From contig JAJQFX010000105.1 of the NCBI GenBank assembly GCA_021200895.1, forward strand, positions 1 to 21,365: 21,365 nt of DNA. Reading direction: 5' to 3'. The first letter of the stretch is position 1. Each line of letters begins with the position of its first letter. The notes beneath the pieces are model-generated. The model was not told where the DNA came from, searched no databases, and worked only from the letters and a program-made list of their open reading frames with translations. The translations under genes and the position numbers were made by a program. This document shows, one piece after another, positions 9,781-16,105 of the stretch. This DNA is from Clostridiales bacterium. GTDB lineage: Bacteria > Bacillota > Clostridia > Oscillospirales > Oscillospiraceae.

Positions 9781-10544
9781 TTAATATCTATGTTCATAAT
9801 CTTTTGTATGCCTAATTGCTTTCCTTATATATAACAATGACATTGCAACACAGGATAAGCCAAAGTATGCAAGACAATATATAAGAACAATATCCAAAGC
9901 ATTTACTATTGCCGCAACCAAAATGGCCAACGGTAAAATTCCACCAACACCGAGTTCTGATTCTATCCTTACACGCAGACTACCCACGTTATTGTGGTCA
10001 ATACGTTTGTCCAATTCTTCCGATATAATTTCCGCTTTGACCATTTCTGCTTCTGTTGCTTTGTATTTTTGATATATTAATCTCATCATTGTATCTGAAG
10101 AAGACGCTAACGCGCCAATTAAGATACTCCACGCACAGCCTTTTTCAAATATCACACCACCAGTTCGATATACAGAAAATCCCATGCATGTACACATAAA
10201 ACCAACCAGGATATAACTGCTTATTCCGTCCGCAAACTCACCAAAAGGTTGCTTTTTAACACTCCTAGCTAGATTTCCGTCAGTACAATCCATAATCAAC
10301 CATATGTTAATCAAAATTGCAGCAATAATAATGGTTATGCGGCTATTTACAAGAAACAATGCATCAGCAATGATTGCAACAAGCGCCGATACATATGAAA
10401 CAGTGTTAGCAGAGATACCAATATTCGCACACACTGCCGCTGCAGCAAAAGATATCCTTCTATAAAATACCCTTGACAATATTGGGTCTTTTTTCTCTTC
10501 CAATCGGGCATTTCATTTTTAAAATACTTATAAGTATATCTCAT
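9781..10544 (-). CDS. CDP-alcohol phosphatidyltransferase family protein with an early frameshift
   Basis: Integral membrane protein of the CDP-alcohol phosphatidyltransferase family, which transfers a phospho-alcohol from a CDP-linked donor. The signature is seen as DCTDGNLARSVKKQPFGEFA followed by D-G-I-S-S. The first three aspartates are present but the fourth, the catalytic base in the family, is Ser. Several membrane helices follow. The natural start appears to be the ATG at 10544, overlapping the tagD stop (ATGA), giving MRYTYKYFKNEMPDWKRK. One A must be added to the A6 run (plus strand T6, 10489-10494) to join this to KDPILSRVFYRR. As read, only the 240 residues from a TTG at 10503 are in phase. 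Next to the TagD-like gene it probably uses CDP-glycerol or a related donor. Confidence 0.75.
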
Positions 10545-10951
10545 ATGGCACCTCCCACATTCTTATTAAGATCATTCTTAATCTGCGTGGTGCTAATTTC
10601 CGGTGTCCTTGGAAGATATACGACATCTATCCCTTCATCCTTTAGGAAATCGAATTTTCCTTTCCAATCATCTCCAATCACAAATGTATTTATATGATAC
10701 TCATGAACGTCCGTTACCTTCTGGCCCCAGTTCTCTTCTGGAATAACCAAATCCACATAACGGATTGATTCAACTAATGCTTTACGTTGTTCATAGGTGA
10801 AATAACACTTTTTTCTCTTTTCATTCCAGTTAAACTCATCAGTGGAAACCGCTACAACAAGATAGTCTCCTAGTGCTTTTGCCCTCTTTAAAAGATTAAT
10901 ATGTCCATAATGCAATAAATCAAATGTTCCATATGTAATTATTCGTTTCAT
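10541..10951 (-). CDS. tagD: Glycerol-3-phosphate cytidylyltransferase-like protein
   Basis: A 136-residue nucleotidyltransferase closely resembling TagD/TarD, which makes CDP-glycerol from CTP and glycerol-3-phosphate. Signatures: TYGTFDLLHYGHINLLKRAK (HxGH-type nucleotide-binding motif), TYEQR, GDDWKGKFDFL, and RTPEISTTQIK (RTxGISTT-like). Length is normal for the family (about 130). The ATG at 10951 has GAGGTGG 8 bases upstream. Its stop overlaps the start of the CDP-alcohol phosphatidyltransferase gene, so CDP-alcohol synthesis and use are coupled. If the upstream pyruvyl transferase gene carried 8 or 11 G instead of 9, its stop would be TAATG over this start codon. A related CDP-alcohol cannot be excluded as product. 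Confidence 0.85.
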   Translation of the reverse strand: MKRIITYGTFDLLHYGHINLLKRAKALGDYLVVAVSTDEFNWNEKRKKCYFTYEQRKALVESIRYVDLVIPEENWGQKVTDVHEYHINTFVIGDDWKGKFDFLKDEGIDVVYLPRTPEISTTQIKNDLNKNVGGAI

Positions 10952-11005
10952 TATGCTGCCACCTCACTTTCGTGTAAGTAGTCAGCAACTATGATGGTCT
11001 TCAGC

Positions 11006-12199
11006 TTATAGAGGAATACCCCCCCCCGAATTCAGTAATGCGTTTTCTAAAAACTTATGTGATTTCATTCTTACTACCTCCAAATTATCTTCAGCTCTAT
11101 CAAAATCAATTTTCATGCTCAGACACTGTTCAATATCCTCATCACCATTCATAATCCTGCCGCTGATACCGACAAGTTTAAACAACGTATCTAATCTGCT
11201 GTTTGTAGATGACTTTGTCTTCCTCGCATACCTTCTGAATGTAAAGAATGGTTTCTTATACAATATCGAGAAAACCGAACAATGGAACGAGTCTGTGCAA
11301 ACGTACTCAGCGTTCCTGATTAAATTCAGGAAATCAGCAGGGTCTATGTCATATGGGGTTTCATCCGCATACTCTTCATCACTTTTTACGAATTCGTCCA
11401 AGTGTGTAAGAGCTACAATCTTACAGCCAGTTTTCTCTTTTAACCGTTTAGCGAACTCTCTATGTGGAGGATTATTTCCTAAGAAATAGCAGAAAATGTA
11501 TTTTCCCTTCACAATCGGTTCTTCCTGTTGGATGGACATCCATTCATCGCCTGTAAACAGCAGGGTTGGATCACATACCACAGGTACATCTCTACCCGCA
11601 AGCTCTTTTACAAGTTTCTGCCCCGATTCTTCCCGTACACCGATGTGTTTGATTTTTTTCAGAAAGACTTTCGCCTTTTCTGCTGAATCTTTCGGAAGGC
11701 TGCTCTGACCAAAGCTCGTAGCATAAGCTATTGTGTTGACTGATTCCGGCACAAAATTAAGTGTGTAATAGTCAGCTGCAATATTGCCAGGCAGCCACAA
11801 CTGGTCACTTCCAACTAACACAGCAGAATAATTCTCTTCACACTTGCTCCCCAGTTCTGCTTTCGAGTTATACACAGGTGAGAGTCTAAAGTATTTCTTA
11901 CTGAAAGCATCGAATTTCTCTGCTCGAATATGGGAATTGGCTGCATGCTCATTTTTTGAAAACCTTCTCATCAGAACAGTCCTTGCCATTCCCAATTTGG
12001 AAAGAAGAATGTCAGATGTCAGTGATGCCTTAGCAAAATAGAGCATCTTCGCTTTCTTTATCTCTCCATTAAAGCCAGATATATCTATTGTCTCGTTTTC
12101 GTATCCAAGCTTATCTAATGCCATCTGAGTGGCATATGCTTGAAGCATACTTCCATAATTATGTTGGAAATAGCAAGATACAATTGCTACTTTCTTCAT
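11006..12199 (-). CDS. Polysaccharide pyruvyl transferase family protein with a 3' poly-G tract
   Basis: A 397-residue member of the polysaccharide pyruvyl transferase family, divergent from the copy at 2880-3962. Marks: VAIVSCYFQHNYGSMLQAYA, AVLVGSDQLWLPGN, VVCDPTLLFTGDEW, VCTDSFHCSVFSILYKKPFF. The family-like part ends near …SHKFLENALLN, right where a G9 run begins. As read the protein ends Ser-Gly-Gly-Gly-Ile-Pro-Leu at a TAA. With 8 or 11 G it would gain a tail VFLYKLKTIIVADYLHESEV-Ala-Ala that ends in TAATG, overlapping the tagD start. With 10 G it would end after Tyr-Ser-Ser-Ile-Ser. Start ATG 12199 lies 7 bases past the GT8 stop. Sugar substrate unknown. Confidence 0.87.
   Translation of the reverse strand: MKKVAIVSCYFQHNYGSMLQAYATQMALDKLGYENETIDISGFNGEIKKAKMLYFAKASLTSDILLSKLGMARTVLMRRFSKNEHAANSHIRAEKFDAFSKKYFRLSPVYNSKAELGSKCEENYSAVLVGSDQLWLPGNIAADYYTLNFVPESVNTIAYATSFGQSSLPKDSAEKAKVFLKKIKHIGVREESGQKLVKELAGRDVPVVCDPTLLFTGDEWMSIQQEEPIVKGKYIFCYFLGNNPPHREFAKRLKEKTGCKIVALTHLDEFVKSDEEYADETPYDIDPADFLNLIRNAEYVCTDSFHCSVFSILYKKPFFTFRRYARKTKSSTNSRLDTLFKLVGISGRIMNGDEDIEQCLSMKIDFDRAEDNLEVVRMKSHKFLENALLNSGGGIPL
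11019..11027 (-). repeat. Poly-G tract G9 at the 3' end of the pyruvyl transferase-family gene
   Basis: Nine C on the plus strand, flanked in coding sense as ATTC-G9-TATT, as at 23-32 and 13362-13371. Read in all three lengths: 9 gives a short end at 11006; 10 gives five residues after the glycines; 8 or 11 gives a longer tail whose TAA stop shares bases with the tagD ATG at 10951. The tract is therefore placed to change the protein tail and the coupling to tagD at once. Confidence 0.87.
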
Positions 12200-12206
12200 A
12201 TCTATC

Positions 12207-13250
12207 TCATTTCCTTTTTATCCTATTTAGAATAGGTCTTCCATAAGCCTGTGCTATACCAGTAACCGAAATCATCAGTTTCCTTGGCATCATCCGAGCC
12301 AACATAACGCCGATTCCCTTTACTCCGGTAGCACTCTTGTACTCCCACAGCTTTTCATCCTTCCAGGGACTCATGTCCTTGTATTTCATCCACTCGCCTA
12401 CATACCTGTGCTGGCAACCCTCAATCCAAGGACGCCTGCTAAGAAAACTCGTAGTAAAATGGATAATCACCGGGTTCTCCGTAGCTTCTTTTACCTGTGC
12501 TTCCGTGTAGAACTCCGGCGGTTTCCTGTACACCATCATTTCCTTGTATGAAAAATCATAGTAGATAGTGACCGAATTGAACCTCGGCTCGAAGCAGTAT
12601 GTATCGTGTGAAAGGACTGCATTTAATGCACCTTGGTCGCCTTGCTGAATCCTACCATTCTTCGAAGCAATGAACTTCAGCAGCTTCTTCTCAACCTTCT
12701 GCTCTTTCCAGCGTTTCAAATCAATGAGCATTACCCCGGAGTTGAACATGATATCTGTGGGCTTCAAATTAATATTTGCTCTATACCACTTGCTGAACGC
12801 ATCCTTTAGTGCCGCTATTGTCTTGCCGTGCATGTCCAGATTCCAGAGCTCATCAAGTAACTTATTGATAATAATGTCGCAATCCAGATAAAGGACTCGT
12901 TCCAAATCTGCCGGAAGAACACTGGAAACGAATAGCCTAGCGTACTGACTCAAGGAACCGCGATCTACTAAAATTTCCATGTTCAATTCTTCGCTGATGT
13001 CTTTAGCCGGTATCCATTGGATATCATTCCTCTTATAAGTCCTGCTGACTGACTCCAGCTTTTTCTTATTTTCCTCCGATATTTTACTGTCAAGGACATA
13101 CACATGGATCTGCTCCATATTCTTGTTGTTCTCGTACAAAGATGTCAAAGACACGCCAAGAATCTCGACGAATCTATCATCAGAAGCGTATACAACATGA
13201 AGTTTCCTACTACCATTCTGCTTCTCATTGCCTTTCAAATTTCTGTCCAT
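12207..13250 (-). CDS. Glycosyltransferase family 8 protein
   Basis: A 347-residue retaining glycosyltransferase of family GT8 (LgtC/GspA-like), usually using UDP-glucose or UDP-galactose. Marks: LHVVYASDDRFVEILGVSLT at the N-terminus, the metal-binding DxD as VLYLDCDIIINK, FNSGVMLIDLKRWKE, QQGDQGALNAVL, and PVIIHFTTSFLSRRPW with the conserved His. A basic, partly hydrophobic C-terminus (about 40 residues) may attach it to the membrane. Start ATG 13250 follows AAAGGCGGTGG. In the 9- or 12-G state of the upstream GT4 gene, that gene would end TAG immediately before this ATG; as read (10 G) it stops 14 bases earlier. Together with GT4 it probably builds the lipid-linked repeat unit on the cytoplasmic face. 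Confidence 0.87.
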   Translation of the reverse strand: MDRNLKGNEKQNGSRKLHVVYASDDRFVEILGVSLTSLYENNKNMEQIHVYVLDSKISEENKKKLESVSRTYKRNDIQWIPAKDISEELNMEILVDRGSLSQYARLFVSSVLPADLERVLYLDCDIIINKLLDELWNLDMHGKTIAALKDAFSKWYRANINLKPTDIMFNSGVMLIDLKRWKEQKVEKKLLKFIASKNGRIQQGDQGALNAVLSHDTYCFEPRFNSVTIYYDFSYKEMMVYRKPPEFYTEAQVKEATENPVIIHFTTSFLSRRPWIEGCQHRYVGEWMKYKDMSPWKDEKLWEYKSATGVKGIGVMLARMMPRKLMISVTGIAQAYGRPILNRIKRK

Positions 13251-13266
13251 CTACGCCACCGCCTTT

Positions 13267-14472
13267 TCATGCACAGCAGCGGTCGTAGACCACAGCGTTA
13301 TTTGATTGTATGTAACAAGAGAACTGTATACTCCAAGTGAGATATATACTAAGTAGTAATACCCCCCCCCCGAATCTCACGAGGACTTCGTCATATATAG
13401 CCGAATATTTCTCAGCCATAACGACTGTATTGTATTTATTCAAAATATCCTCATATGCGGCATCTACCAATCCAGCACTCTTCCCGTCTTGGACACTCTT
13501 AATGTTCTCCGCAAACTCAGATACATTTTGACACACATAACCGTTTACTCCGGCATGGATGACATCATGGTTTCCGATGACATCATTAACCACACAGGGT
13601 TTTCTCATATACATAGCTTCCAGTAACGAGATAGGCAGCCCCTCCCACAAAGAAGTCAGCAGGAACACATCTGCCGACGCTGATCTGGACAGAGCATTCT
13701 TCCTATCTAGCCATCCAGTAACCTCTATATTTGGTGAGGTTAATTCTCCCCTTAATTCTCCATCCCCGATCCAGAGGAAGTGAATTCCCGGCAGGGCTTT
13801 GGCAATTTCATTGAACAGCATCGGGTTTTTCTGATAGCAGATGCGTCCTAGCGTGAACACTGTGAACGGATGGTTTTCTTCCTGTATGGAAGTTAACAGG
13901 CTGTCCAACTGCTCTGTATTGATGCCATTGTCCACATAAGTAGCTTTTTTTGTTAGCTTTAACGTTTCCTGATGCTCACCTTCGCTACAGCTGATGGTCG
14001 TGCAATACCGCTTCCCACACACAGTTTCAATCATCCTATATGCAAACCGTTTCACTGCGCTATGGTTCTTCATCAGAAAGCTGTAGCCATGCGGCGTGTA
14101 GAAAAGTGGTGTTTTCTTTCCGTTGAAAGCCCACCGTCCCAAAGCACCTGCCTTGGAAGAATGGAGATGGATGATGTCAGGTTTTACTTCATCCGCTATT
14201 TTTCTGATTTCAAAGAACGCTTTTACATCCTTGGAAGATTCCACCGACCGTGTGAAATTTTTTACCTCAATCAAATGTATTCTTTTATGGAAATAATCCT
14301 TATAATCCGAAGGAGTCTGTGGCCGGACGGCATAAGCTATATACATATCATATTTATCAGCCAGTCCATTCGCCAGATCAACTATGTAGGTGAACACACC
14401 GCCGCCCATAGCTTCTACTACAAACAGAATTTTCTTTTTACCGTCCACTAAACTATTCTCCCCTGTTCTCAT
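13267..14472 (-). CDS. Glycosyltransferase family 4 protein with a 3' poly-G tract
   Basis: GT-B-fold glycosyltransferase (GT4) of about 400 residues. N domain: ILFVVEAMGGGVFTYIVDLA and PDIIHLHSSKAGALGRWAF. C domain: FTVFTLGRICYQKNP and WEGLPISLLEAM, the E-x7-E nucleotide-sugar-binding motif. The ATG at 14472 overlaps the upstream stop (ATGA); a GTG at 14448 with GGGGAG before it is an equally good start. The family-like part ends at AEKYSAIYDEVLVRF, exactly where a G10 run begins. As read (10 G), a 31-residue hydrophobic tail with no obvious family relation follows. With 9 or 12 G the tail would be 36 residues and stop in TAG directly before the GT8 start; with 11 or 8 G it would end within five residues. 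Confidence 0.86.
   Translation of the reverse strand: MRTGENSLVDGKKKILFVVEAMGGGVFTYIVDLANGLADKYDMYIAYAVRPQTPSDYKDYFHKRIHLIEVKNFTRSVESSKDVKAFFEIRKIADEVKPDIIHLHSSKAGALGRWAFNGKKTPLFYTPHGYSFLMKNHSAVKRFAYRMIETVCGKRYCTTISCSEGEHQETLKLTKKATYVDNGINTEQLDSLLTSIQEENHPFTVFTLGRICYQKNPMLFNEIAKALPGIHFLWIGDGELRGELTSPNIEVTGWLDRKNALSRSASADVFLLTSLWEGLPISLLEAMYMRKPCVVNDVIGNHDVIHAGVNGYVCQNVSEFAENIKSVQDGKSAGLVDAAYEDILNKYNTVVMAEKYSAIYDEVLVRFGGGVLLLSIYLTWSIQFSCYIQSNNAVVYDRCCA
13362..13371 (-). repeat. Poly-G tract G10 at the 3' end of the GT4 gene
   Basis: Ten C on the plus strand, flanked in coding sense ATTC-G10-TATT, matching 23-32 and 11019-11027. Frames: 10 G ends at 13267; 9 or 12 G ends at a TAG that abuts the GT8 start codon at 13250; 11 or 8 G stops almost at once (Ile-Thr-Thr-stop). 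Confidence 0.87.
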
Positions 14473-14723
14473 GTGGCATAGTTGCCACAGTACTCATATT
14501 GACTGCTGGGATTACTACAGCTCTTCATTTTAGTAACTATATTTATTGAAACGCTGAAATCAGGAATGCTGCCTGTATTCATCTTCCGCATGATGAATCT
14601 CATCCACATGATGAAGCACTTTACCATTCCTCTTAGAGACATCTTTCCCACGACAACAAGCCCGTGGCGGACACCTCTCTCAAAGTATCCGCTCGCAGGC
14701 TTGCTCTGTACCTCCTTTTTCAC
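14469..14723 (-). CDS. Small protein of unknown function
   Basis: I do not recognise this 84-residue protein. It starts at a GTG (14723) with GGAG 6 bases upstream, is basic and Met-rich in the middle (LRGMVKCFIMWMRFIMRKM), and its TGA stop overlaps the ATG of the GT4 gene, as in a coupled operon. The proper ribosome site and the overlap favour a translated gene. It could also be the 3' remnant of a larger gene cut by the recombination that truncated glf upstream. No signal peptide or known motif is visible. Confidence 0.4.
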   Translation of the reverse strand: MKKEVQSKPASGYFERGVRHGLVVVGKMSLRGMVKCFIMWMRFIMRKMNTGSIPDFSVSINIVTKMKSCSNPSSQYEYCGNYAT

Positions 14724-14900
14724 TTTTTTCTCCGCATATTATTCGGGTAAATAAAAGAGCGGGAACCAGGTCAAGCCCTTTTCAGCAGCATCCTGGCTGC
14801 TTCCTTACCCTGTATTCGTTGAGAAAAATGAAAAGCACAGAGTCAAGCCGCAGCGGGAGCCACTGAAAAATCAGCGAATCCTCCGGTTGACCTTATTATT
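14724..14900 (-). other. Recombination-junction sequence between truncated glf and the operon
   Basis: No gene recognised. This stretch is richer in G+C than both neighbours, with a small hairpin (AGCAGC…GCTGCT, near 14787-14804) and GTCAAGCC appearing twice on the plus strand (near 14769 and 14842). It looks like debris of a lost gene or a joint between two blocks. Confidence 0.35.
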
Positions 14901-15221
14901 TCACAAACACCACATCTTATTGAATGTGTACATATTAAAAGGCATAGAATAAAGCTCCCCCTTGTAGTTAGCCACAGGAGAATTCGTGAAACGATTGAAC
15001 TCAGCAAACTGAGTGATATAATTCCAAACTTTCTTATTGTTCGTGTGGAAGATATGAGCGCCATATTTATGGACATTGATGCCCTCAATATTTTCTGTAT
15101 AGATATTTCCGCCTATGTTCGGTCGTTTATCAATCACGAGCACAGATTTTCCGTTTGATTTTGCTTCATGTGCGAAGATGGCTCCATACAGACCAGAACC
15201 AACTATCAGATAATCGTACAT
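14901..15221 (-). pseudogene. glf: UDP-galactopyranose mutase, truncated after 106 residues
   Basis: The first 103 residues match UDP-galactopyranose mutase, the flavoenzyme that converts UDP-Galp to UDP-Galf: FAD-binding YDYLIVGSGLYGAIFAHEAK, GGNIYTENIEGINVHKYGAH (the G-A-H-I-F-H-T segment), and FTNSPVANYKGELYSMPFNM. After FNKMW the sequence breaks off (Cys-Leu-stop), whereas the family continues for about 260 more residues. No frame downstream resumes glf, so this is a deletion or recombination junction rather than a frameshift. The start ATG at 15221 has AGGAAGG upstream and follows the long leader, so it is the first gene of the operon. The product lacks the rest of the fold and is surely inactive. 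Confidence 0.88.
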
Positions 15222-15283
15222 TTTCTTAATTTCCTTCCTAATAATGTCAATTTATATAAATGGCACTGTGTATTCACAGTCCT

Positions 15284-15667
15284 ATCTACCCTATAGCAGA
15301 AGTGTTAAACCTCAACGTCACGAAGCAGATTTATCTGACGGCCGAAGTTTCTCTTTTCCTACCCTTAAAGCCCATCAATGTAGTATCAACATAGTACATA
15401 CCGTCTAAACGGTCTACCCAACAGAAAAAGTTTTAAATTCAATACAGAACACATCTTCTACCATATCTGCCAACAAAAGAGGGGGCTATAGACTTCTTGT
15501 GCATTTATAACAAACGGTCATTCCTCAATCTAACTGCTTTTTGTAATACTTCAACAAACTCAAATCTCATCATTGAAACAACCATACTCCCATGTCTACC
15601 CTACGTTTTGTTTCCCATAGCCTATGAAACAGTCATTACCATAGGTCTACCCTACAAACCGTCTACC
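15284..15667 (-). repeat. Dispersed GGTAGAC boxes (direct repeats) in the operon leader
   Basis: Plus-strand GTCTACC occurs at 15412-15418, 15594-15600, 15645-15651 and 15661-15667, with variants at 15284-15290 (ATCTACC) and 15456-15462 (TTCTACC). Two copies extend to the identical 11-mer GTCTACCCTAC (15594 and 15645). All have the same orientation. Probably binding sites for an unknown regulator. Confidence 0.55.
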
Positions 15668-15736
15668 ATAGAAGTTTTACATTTTGGGGCATTTCATGCC
15701 TTTTCAGGCCGCCAAAAAACTGTGTTTTATACTGGC

Positions 15737-15745
15737 GCTACCGCC
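15737..15745 (-). promoter_or_regulatory. ops-like element (GGCGGTAGC)
   Basis: On the minus strand the sequence reads GGCGGTAGC, the core of the ops pause element recognised by RfaH in enterobacteria, in the sense orientation for the operon and about 520 bases before glf. It forms the loop and one arm of a perfect hairpin (TGGCG-GTAG-CGCCA). NusG paralogues (RfaH, LoaP) control such operons, but the match is short and could be chance. Confidence 0.35.
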
Positions 15746-15780
15746 AAAATCTAAAACTTTTTTGTTAGGTAGCCATTTTC

Positions 15781-15947
15781 AAAGAAGAGAATCCGCAACT
15801 ATGCAAATTTACCAATTCATATAGGGGGAATCACGCAAACCAAGAAGTCCGGCAGCCCATTCTCCAACGTTGCCACAATCCAATTCCCCAGATAGCAACA
15901 CGCCAGAAAGGCAACCCACCGGCTAGTTTATTCTGAGGAGTTGGCAT
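15781..15947. other. Gene-free spacer between the operon leader and the recombinase terminator
   Basis: No reading frame or RNA gene is recognisable. A CCCACCGG at 15914-15921 repeats part of the terminator stem. Nothing else is seen. Confidence 0.4.
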
Positions 15948-16015
15948 AAAAATAGCCCACCGGGGCACTATCCTGCTGTGTTGGGGTTACACAACCGGAT
16001 AGCAGCCGGTGGGCT
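15948..16015 (-). terminator. Rho-independent terminator after the second recombinase
   Basis: In minus sense, AGCCCACCGG (16015-16006) pairs with CCGGTGGGCT (15963-15954). A nested inner stem (CTATCC/GGATAG) lies between, and ATTTTTA follows. It closes the transcript of the 16106-18253 gene. Confidence 0.75.
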
Positions 16016-16105
16016 GATAATTATACGAGTTTTTCCGCAGCTGCCGTGTCAAACCGGTCCATAACCGCACTTCGCAGCCCCTCCGGAGCGGGACTGTGGT
16101 TGCCG

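Larger units (their letters stand above)
15222..15780 (-). promoter_or_regulatory. Long untranslated leader / control region of the polysaccharide operon
   Basis: About 560 bases with no credible gene, directly upstream of glf. It holds repeated GTAGGGTAGAC-like boxes, several hairpins (ACTGTG-TATT-CACAGT at 15265-15280, ACCGT-CTAA-ACGGT at 15400-15413, TGGCG-CTAC-CGCCA at 15733-15746) and an ops-like core. I could not place a convincing -35/-10 pair; a TATAAA in minus sense lies just downstream of the ops-like site. The layout fits a promoter plus a processive-antitermination leader, as is common for long polysaccharide operons, but no such regulator gene is in the window. Confidence 0.5.

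Noticed and set aside
14787..14804. AGCAGC-ATCCTG-GCTGCT hairpin as a terminator
   Set aside because: No T run follows in either orientation.
15284..15667. The GTCTACC repeats as a CRISPR array
   Set aside because: Repeats are only 7-11 bases, spacing is irregular (16 to 182 bases) and no cas gene is present.
15914..15963. CCCACCGG direct repeat as a recombination site
   Set aside because: One copy is an arm of the terminator and the match is eight bases; no further support.
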